From Bacillota bacterium (GTDB lineage Bacteria; Bacillota; Clostridia; Peptostreptococcales; Anaerovoracaceae), in assembly GCA_030527065.1 (NCBI GenBank), contig JAUNBO010000036.1:1-12992 (forward strand): 12,992 nucleotides of DNA. Direction: 5' to 3'. Made by a program: the position numbers and the translations under genes. Within the stretch, counting starts at the first letter, position 1. Every line of letters begins with the position of its first letter. The notes under the pieces are model-generated. The model did not search any database and had not been told where the DNA came from. It saw only the letters and a list, made by a program, of their open reading frames with translations. Positions 7,719 through 12,992 of this stretch are shown in pieces.

Positions 7719-9635
7719 ATGGAAAGCTTCGGCAGCAGCGCCATCATATCGGATGTGACCCTCACCATCATCATCGCCGCCATCATATACATCACGGCCC
7801 TCCTGTTCCGCAGCCGGGACCTGGAGAATCCCCGGCTGATCCACAAGCTGTACTTCATCGTGTCCTATCTGTCCCTGCTCTGGCTCCTGCTGCTGGTGGC
7901 CATGCGCTTCGTCGCCCCCGGCAACACCACCCTGCTCCAGACCCTGGACGCCCTCATGTACATAAGCGCCGCCTTCCTGCCGGTGTTCGCCCTCCTCATC
8001 GCCCTGGTCTTCGTTTACAGCTGGGAACGCCTGCCCCGGTATCTCCGCCTGCTCTTCATCGTTCCCGGCAGCACCGTTCTGGTGGCCCTTACCAACCCCT
8101 TGCACCACCTGATGTACCGGGAATTTTCTCTCATCAACATCCAGGCGGATTTCGGCCCCTACATCTATGTGAACGGCGCTTACTCCTATGGCTCCCTGGT
8201 CATCGCCACCGCCCTGCTCTTCCGCTTTGCCTGGAAGAGCAAAAACCGGCTTTACACCCAGCAGGTGATCCTGCTTTCCCTGGGGAACCTCACTCCCATG
8301 TTGATCAGCTTCCTGGCCACCTTCGGCCTGATGGAGACCTCCGTGGCCGCCACCCCCATGGCCTTCGTGGTCACCATCCTCTTCACCGGCATCGCCATCT
8401 CCAAGCTCCATCTGCTGGACATCCGCCCCATCGCCATCCAGCACGTGCTGGACAGCATAAGCGACTGCTACCTGATCCTCAGCGACAAGGGGCTGGTGAT
8501 CAGCTACAACGAGCCCTTCCGCCGGGTCTTCGGCCTCCGCTACGGCATTGCGGAGCGGGTGAGCCTGCAGGAATGCGTCAAGGAAGAGGACATAGAGCAC
8601 AAAACGCCCATTTACAATCTGCTCATCTCCCTCACCTCCTGCCAGGAAACGGGGGCCGTGGTTTCCTATGAAGAAGGCATCGGCATGGACGGGCCCGAGG
8701 GCTACGCCAAGTTCTACTATGTGGTGGACATTACGCCCCTGACCCTCAGCCAGCAGCTTTCGGGCTACGTGGTCATGTTCAAGGACATCACCCAGGTGAA
8801 GAAGAGCATGCAGCAGCTGCAGGAGAGCCAGTCCCGCCTGATAGAGCAGGAGCGGCTGGCCTTCCTGGGACAGATGGCCGGGGGCCTGGCCCACAATCTG
8901 AAGACCCCCATCATGAGCATCTCCGGCTGCGGCTCCGCCATAGAAAACCTGATACAGGAATGCGAGCAAAGCATAGGAGACCCGGAGGTGACCCGGGAGG
9001 ATTATGCGGAAATTTTCGAAGAGATGCGGGAGTGGCTGAACAGAGCCTCCGACGCCTGCTTCTATATGTCCGAGATCATCAGCACCATCAAGGGACAGGC
9101 CGCCAACGTCACCACCAGCTCCGCCGCCTCCTTCTCCCTGAGCGACCTCATCAAGCGCTCCGCCCTGCTGGTCCGCCACGAGCTTCAGAGCGGCAAATGC
9201 TACCTGTCCACGGAAAACAAGCTGGAGGAGGAAGCCCTTTTGCAGGGGGACATCAACAATCTGATCCAGGTGCTGAACAATCTGCTCTCCAACGCCATCT
9301 ACGCCCAGAGCCAGGTGGGAGGCGGCGTCATCACCATAGGCTCAGAGCTTTCGGACACGGAGCTTCTGGTCTATGTGCGGGATACGGGCCCGGGGATAGA
9401 GCCCCGCGTAAAAGAAAAGCTGTTCCGGGAGATGACCACCAGCAAGGGCTCCCAGGGCACCGGCCTGGGACTGTATATTTCCAACGCCGTGATCCGGGGC
9501 AAATTCGGCGGCTCCATGTGGGCCCGTGACAACCCGGAGGGAGGCACCATCATAGGCTTTTCCATTCCCCGGAGCGCAGTGGAACTGAAACCGCTCTCAA
9601 AGAGCAAGAAAAATACCGGAGGTAACAAACAATGA
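7719..9635 (+). CDS. Seven-transmembrane PAS sensor histidine kinase
   Basis: This 638-residue membrane kinase is the likely sensor for the next gene product. Residues about 8-235 contain seven hydrophobic helices and the loop NPLHHLMY, characteristic of the N-terminal 7TM region of histidine kinases. A PAS domain follows (about 243-355), then a short coiled coil (about 359-380). The dimerisation/phosphoacceptor helix carries H392 in AHNLKTP. The ATPase domain has the N box (NNLLSNAIYAQ, last Asn at 525), the G1 box DTGPGIEP from 555 and the G2 box GTGLGL at 580-585. Everything needed for autophosphorylation is present. The start is supported by AAAGGAG at 7702-7708, inside the end of the NRPS gene, and only six bases separate the genes, so translation is probably coupled. 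The ligand is unknown; a lipophilic or extracellular molecule, possibly the operon's own product, is inference. Confidence 0.9.
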   Translation: MESFGSSAIISDVTLTIIIAAIIYITALLFRSRDLENPRLIHKLYFIVSYLSLLWLLLLVAMRFVAPGNTTLLQTLDALMYISAAFLPVFALLIALVFVYSWERLPRYLRLLFIVPGSTVLVALTNPLHHLMYREFSLINIQADFGPYIYVNGAYSYGSLVIATALLFRFAWKSKNRLYTQQVILLSLGNLTPMLISFLATFGLMETSVAATPMAFVVTILFTGIAISKLHLLDIRPIAIQHVLDSISDCYLILSDKGLVISYNEPFRRVFGLRYGIAERVSLQECVKEEDIEHKTPIYNLLISLTSCQETGAVVSYEEGIGMDGPEGYAKFYYVVDITPLTLSQQLSGYVVMFKDITQVKKSMQQLQESQSRLIEQERLAFLGQMAGGLAHNLKTPIMSISGCGSAIENLIQECEQSIGDPEVTREDYAEIFEEMREWLNRASDACFYMSEIISTIKGQAANVTTSSAASFSLSDLIKRSALLVRHELQSGKCYLSTENKLEEEALLQGDINNLIQVLNNLLSNAIYAQSQVGGGVITIGSELSDTELLVYVRDTGPGIEPRVKEKLFREMTTSKGSQGTGLGLYISNAVIRGKFGGSMWARDNPEGGTIIGFSIPRSAVELKPLSKSKKNTGGNKQ

Positions 9636-11170
9636 GAAAAAACAGAACGGCCCCTCAGCACACAGAATTTTCCATGCTGGTGCTGGACGATGATGAACTG
9701 ATGACCCTGACCCTGCAATCCTATTTCCAGGCCTCCGGTTACCGCGTGGACATAGAAAACGACCCCTACGCCGCCATCCGGCGCATCCGGGACGGGAACT
9801 ACGACATCCTGCTCCTGGATTTCCTCATGACCCCCATCTGCGGAGACCAGGTGGTGGAGGAGATCCGCCAGTTCAACCAGGACCTCTTCATCATCCTGCT
9901 GACGGGGCACAAGAGCATGGCGCCCCCCATCAAGACCATACGGGAGCTGGACATCCAGGGGTATTATGAAAAGAGCGACCGCTTCGACCAGCTGGAGCTC
10001 CTGGTGGAATCCTGCGGCAAATCCATACGCCAGATGGACGTGATCCGCAGCTACCAGAGCGGCCTTCGGAGCATGCTGGAAGCCATGCCTCTCCTTTACA
10101 GCCTGCGGAACTTCAACGAGATCGCCGCCGCCATCGTGGAACGGCTGAACTGTCTGGCAAACTGCCGGGAAGGCTTCGTGTATGTGGATTCCACCCGCTT
10201 CACCGCCGACGGCGCTCCCATCATGAGCGAGGAGCGCTTTCTGTGCTTCGATTCCAAGGAGGGCCCCCCCATGAAGGAGGAGGATCTCCTTTCCCACATG
10301 CGCACCCTGGAAGGAGTGCCCTTCCATCAGCAGGGATACCTGGCCACGGCCCCCCTCCTGGACGAGGGCGGACAAGTGACGGGCTTCCTGGGGGTCCGCT
10401 TTGACAAACCCCTTAAGGATTATCAGCTGCAGCTGCTGGAGCTGTACGCCAGACAGACCGCCGCCGCTCTGGACAATGCGGCCCTCCACTTTCTCCTGAA
10501 CCGGAAGAACCAGGAGCTCACCTCCGCCTATGACAAGCTGAGAGACAGCTACCTGGAGATCGTCAGCGCCATGCGTCTGATCGTGGACGCCAAGGACATC
10601 TACACCCGGGGCCATTCCGACCGGGTCTCCTATTACGCCCACCGCATCGCCATGGCCATGGGCCGGGACGAGGAATTCTGCCGCCGGGTCCGGGTGGCGG
10701 GCCTGTTCCACGACATCGGGAAGATAGGCATCGCCGACGACATCCTCCTGTCCCGGGAACGCCTGACGCCGGAGCAGTTCCAGGTCATCATGGAGCATCC
10801 CCAGAACGGCCATGAGATCCTGTCCGCCATCTCCCTGTTCCGGGACATCCTGCCGGCGGTACGGAACCATCACGAGCGCTACAGCGGCCGGGGCTACCCC
10901 GACGGCCTTACCCAGGAGAGCATCCCGGAGGAAGCCCGCATCATCGCCGTAGCCGACGCCTTTGACGCCATGACCTCCGACCGCCACTACCGCCCGAAGC
11001 TGAAGCTGGAAAAAGCCATGGAGGAATTGGAAAACGGCCGGGGCACCCAGTTTGACCCGGAGATCGCCCGGATCTTCCTGGAGCTCCTGAAGGATTACCC
11101 GGCCATGGAGGCGGAGCTGGCCTGGACCCACCTGCCCAGAGGCTCAGCCTCAGACTCCATAGACATTTAG
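9632..11170 (+). CDS. Response regulator with HD-GYP c-di-GMP phosphodiesterase output
   Basis: This 512-residue protein is the evident partner of the preceding kinase. The receiver domain (about 14-125) has the acidic cluster D19-D21, phosphoacceptor D63, T91 and K114. A middle region (about 150-290) looks like a GAF/DUF3369-type sensory domain and ends in a coiled stretch. The C-terminal HD-GYP domain (about 310-490) has H328, HD at 360-361 in HDIGKIGI, HHE at 413-415 and GYP at 421-423. These metal-binding and signature residues indicate an active c-di-GMP hydrolase giving pGpG or GMP. There is no DNA-binding domain, so it should act through the second messenger rather than by binding a promoter. 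Its ATG overlaps the kinase stop by four bases (ATGA) and has GGAGG at 9618-9622, indicating coupled expression. Activity direction on phosphorylation cannot be read from sequence. Confidence 0.92.
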   Translation: MRKNRTAPQHTEFSMLVLDDDELMTLTLQSYFQASGYRVDIENDPYAAIRRIRDGNYDILLLDFLMTPICGDQVVEEIRQFNQDLFIILLTGHKSMAPPIKTIRELDIQGYYEKSDRFDQLELLVESCGKSIRQMDVIRSYQSGLRSMLEAMPLLYSLRNFNEIAAAIVERLNCLANCREGFVYVDSTRFTADGAPIMSEERFLCFDSKEGPPMKEEDLLSHMRTLEGVPFHQQGYLATAPLLDEGGQVTGFLGVRFDKPLKDYQLQLLELYARQTAAALDNAALHFLLNRKNQELTSAYDKLRDSYLEIVSAMRLIVDAKDIYTRGHSDRVSYYAHRIAMAMGRDEEFCRRVRVAGLFHDIGKIGIADDILLSRERLTPEQFQVIMEHPQNGHEILSAISLFRDILPAVRNHHERYSGRGYPDGLTQESIPEEARIIAVADAFDAMTSDRHYRPKLKLEKAMEELENGRGTQFDPEIARIFLELLKDYPAMEAELAWTHLPRGSASDSIDI

Positions 11171-11235
11171 AGCGGCAAGGCCCCCGCAAACCGGAACTCT
11201 GCGAATTTCCTGAACAAGAAGGAGGACCCCGAGTC
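11171..11235 (+). promoter_or_regulatory. Short intergenic gap with strong ribosome binding site
   Basis: These 65 bases separate the regulator and ligase genes. The only signal seen is AAGGAGG at 11219-11225, a full Shine-Dalgarno match ten bases before the ligase ATG. There is no hairpin with a T-tract and no convincing promoter, which supports read-through from the upstream genes. Confidence 0.6.
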
Positions 11236-12915
11236 ATGAAGAACCCTCCCCTTACCCCTGTGGTATATTATGAAACCTTTGGCCGGCTGCTGGAGGCCAT
11301 GGAAGCCTATGACCAGCGCCCCGCCATCTCCTTTTTTGCCCGGGACCGGAGCCTTCAGACCCGCAGCTACAGCCGGCTCTGCCTGGACGTCCGGCGTCTG
11401 GCCGCCGCCCTGCGCCATCATGGGCTGGAGGGAAAACATGTCGGTCTGGCCGGGGAGAACAGCTATCACTGGCTGGTGGCTTTTCTGGCCGTGGTGACAG
11501 GAGGTGGCACCGCTGTCTGCGTGGATGTGGAGCAGCCCAGGTCCACCATCAGGGAAATGCTCTCTCTGGCCGATACGGAGGTCCTGATCGCCTCTCCTTC
11601 GTCCCTGCCTCTCTGCCTCCCCGCTTCGGAAGGCGCCTCTCCTTTCCTCCGTACCATAGTGATGGAGGGAGCCGAGGGGGCGGTTCCGGCTCCGGCTCCG
11701 GATTCGGAGCTTTGGGGCCTGGCGGAGCTGCTGGAGCAAGGCGACGCCCTCTTAGGCAAGGAAGGCTTTGTCCCTCCCGCCCTTTCCCCCGGCCGGCGGG
11801 CCCTCATCGCTTTCACCTCCGGCACCACCAGCGCTTCCAAGCCCGTTTCCCTGAGCCACAGAAACCTTCTGACAAACGCCTGTGATTCCAGCGCCATGGT
11901 GGCCGCTCCCACAGAGGTCTTCACCGCCCTGCCCTGCTACCATACCTACGGCCTCACCTGCGGCGTCCTGGGGAATCTGGGAAGGGGGGCCCACGTCACC
12001 ATCAACGGCAGCCTGAAAACCACTCTGCCCGATCTCCGGGAAAGCGGGGCCCTGGTCACCACCACCGTCCCCCTGCTGGTGGAAAGCCTCTACAAATATC
12101 TCTGGCTGTGCATTGAAAGAGCCGGGAAAAAAGACCGGGCCCGCCGGCTGCTGAAGCGCAGCCGCACCCTGGACGCCCTGAAGCTCCTTCCCGCCCCTCA
12201 CCGGGAGCTCAGAGCCCTCTGCCGGGAGGCCCTGGGCCCTCTGGAAATGATCGTCTGCGGAGGCGCTCACCTGGATAAGGAATTGATAGAGAACTTCCGC
12301 ATGTTCGGCGTGCTCTCCCTGCAGGGCTACGGCATCACCGAATGCTCTCCCCTGGTTTCCGTCAACAGGGAATGCTGCTACGATACGGCCACCGTGGGGC
12401 AGGTCCTGCCTCACTGCCAGGTGCGCCTGGTGGACGAGGAGATCTGGGTCCGGGGCGACGGGGTGATGGAAGGCTACTACAACAGCCCGGAGCTCACCGC
12501 AGAGGTGTTTGAGGACGGCTGGTTCAAGACCGGAGACCTGGGCTACATAGACGAAAAGGGCTTTCTCTCCATCACCGGCCGCCAGAAGAATCTCATAGTC
12601 TTTAAGAACGGCAAGAAGGTCTCTCCCGAAAAGGTGGAGGAGCAGCTTTACCGCATCCCTCTGGTGGGGGACGTCATCGTCTACGGGGCCGCCAGCGGCA
12701 CCTCTGCCGACGATGTGAAGCTGGCCGTCAGCATCTGGCCGGACCCGGAGGCGTCCAAAGGGCTGGCTCCCTACGAGATCCTGAACAAGCTGCAGCAGGA
12801 GGTGGACCGGATCAACGCCGCCCTGCCTTCCTATCAGCAGATCCAGATGATCAACATCCGGGACAGCGAATTTTCCAAGACCTCCACTGCGAAAATCAAG
12901 CGCCATGCGTTGTAA
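11236..12915 (+). CDS. Free-standing AMP-forming acyl ligase (long-chain fatty acid-CoA ligase type)
   Basis: This 559-residue member of the ANL (acyl-CoA synthetase/NRPS adenylation) superfamily activates a carboxylic acid as an acyl-adenylate, probably passing it to CoA. Motifs seen: the phosphate-binding loop TSGTTSASKP at 194-203, YGITE at 365-369, the FKTGDLGYID hinge-side motif, GRQKNLIVFKNGKKVSP, and the C-terminal catalytic lysine K553 in STAKIKR. The loop departs from the usual TSGTTGxPKG (Gly to Ser, Pro to Ser), a pattern I associate with clostridial acyl-CoA ligases. No carrier domain is fused. It starts at an ATG ten bases after AAGGAGG (11219-11225), 65 bases after the regulator stop, in the same direction. 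It is inferred to supply the acyl starter used by the N-terminal condensation domain of the NRPS. It could instead be a housekeeping-like fatty acyl-CoA ligase, or activate an aryl acid. Confidence 0.88.
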   Translation: MKNPPLTPVVYYETFGRLLEAMEAYDQRPAISFFARDRSLQTRSYSRLCLDVRRLAAALRHHGLEGKHVGLAGENSYHWLVAFLAVVTGGGTAVCVDVEQPRSTIREMLSLADTEVLIASPSSLPLCLPASEGASPFLRTIVMEGAEGAVPAPAPDSELWGLAELLEQGDALLGKEGFVPPALSPGRRALIAFTSGTTSASKPVSLSHRNLLTNACDSSAMVAAPTEVFTALPCYHTYGLTCGVLGNLGRGAHVTINGSLKTTLPDLRESGALVTTTVPLLVESLYKYLWLCIERAGKKDRARRLLKRSRTLDALKLLPAPHRELRALCREALGPLEMIVCGGAHLDKELIENFRMFGVLSLQGYGITECSPLVSVNRECCYDTATVGQVLPHCQVRLVDEEIWVRGDGVMEGYYNSPELTAEVFEDGWFKTGDLGYIDEKGFLSITGRQKNLIVFKNGKKVSPEKVEEQLYRIPLVGDVIVYGAASGTSADDVKLAVSIWPDPEASKGLAPYEILNKLQQEVDRINAALPSYQQIQMINIRDSEFSKTSTAKIKRHAL

Positions 12916-12916
12916 A

Positions 12917-12992
12917 ATGAGGAATATGGTTGCTTTTCACGGGCGCCGGGAGGGCTGCTATTCAAAGGGGCGCCGGGGGGGCGGTTTGCCGG
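12917..12992 (+). CDS. Possible start of another small reading frame, cut by the window end
   Basis: A frame beginning ATGAGG just after the ligase stop stays open to the window end (first residues MRNMVAFHGRREG). GAGG at 12919-12922 lies four bases before a second in-frame ATG at 12926. The encoded residues are dominated by Arg and Gly from a GC-rich repeated stretch and match no family I know. With only 25 codons visible this may be chance. Confidence 0.12.
   Translation, partial: MRNMVAFHGRREGCYSKGRRGGGLP
12941..12981. repeat. Pair of 14-base GC-rich direct repeats
   Basis: GGGCGCCGGGAGGG (12941-12954) recurs as GGGCGCCGGGGGGG (12968-12981), 13 of 14 bases identical, with a 27-base period. 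Each copy contains the palindrome GGCGCC. No T-tract follows inside the window, so it is not a clear terminator. It may be the start of a longer repeat that continues past the window edge. Confidence 0.5.

Noticed and set aside
7311..9179. Long minus-strand open frame opposite the kinase gene; similar ones at 4818-6467 and 9371-11131.
   Set aside because: Same GC-bias shadow pattern, no family motifs, and each overlaps a gene with clear conserved domains.
1..12992. Insertion sequences, CRISPR arrays, tRNA or rRNA genes.
   Set aside because: No transposase motifs, spaced repeat arrays, or tRNA/rRNA-like sequences were seen. The window is almost fully occupied by four coding genes.

Overview
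The window holds a compact, one-direction (+ strand) biosynthetic operon of four large genes, with its own AT-rich promoter region at the left end. The genes are GC-rich. They have strong AAGGAGG/GGAGG ribosome binding sites and tight or overlapping junctions. The sensor kinase has a seven-helix N-terminus and is paired with an HD-GYP response regulator. Together these point to a Clostridia-type Firmicute. The nonribosomal peptide synthetase (NRPS) layout is the one known from gut Clostridia, so a gut anaerobe is my best guess; this is inference, because no taxonomic marker gene is present.

Layout. Bases 39-71 form a rho-independent terminator for an unseen upstream gene. Bases 83-111 are a good sigma-A-like promoter with an extended -10, followed by a short inverted repeat and a roughly 80-base leader that may fold over the ribosome binding site. 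Bases 198-7712 encode a 2504-residue NRPS with domain order C-A-T-C-A-T-R, ending in an NAD(P)H-dependent thioester reductase rather than a thioesterase. Bases 7719-9635 encode a seven-transmembrane PAS histidine kinase. Bases 9632-11170 encode a response regulator with a c-di-GMP phosphodiesterase (HD-GYP) output and no DNA-binding domain. Bases 11236-12915 encode a free-standing AMP-forming acyl ligase. The last 77 bases contain a GC-rich repeated stretch and no recognisable gene.

How the genes may work together. The free-standing ligase probably activates a carboxylic (fatty) acid, which the N-terminal starter condensation domain joins to the first amino acid. The second module adds another residue, and the reductase releases the chain as an aldehyde. 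The predicted product is therefore an N-acyl dipeptide aldehyde (or the alcohol, if reduced twice). Peptide aldehydes are classic covalent inhibitors of cysteine, serine and proteasomal proteases. The embedded kinase/regulator pair would link an envelope or extracellular signal to c-di-GMP turnover. Its co-transcription with the synthetase and ligase is the most unusual aspect of the locus. It suggests that production of the small molecule, or sensing of it, is tied to the motility/biofilm second messenger. No phosphopantetheinyl transferase, transporter or tailoring enzyme is visible; these must lie elsewhere.
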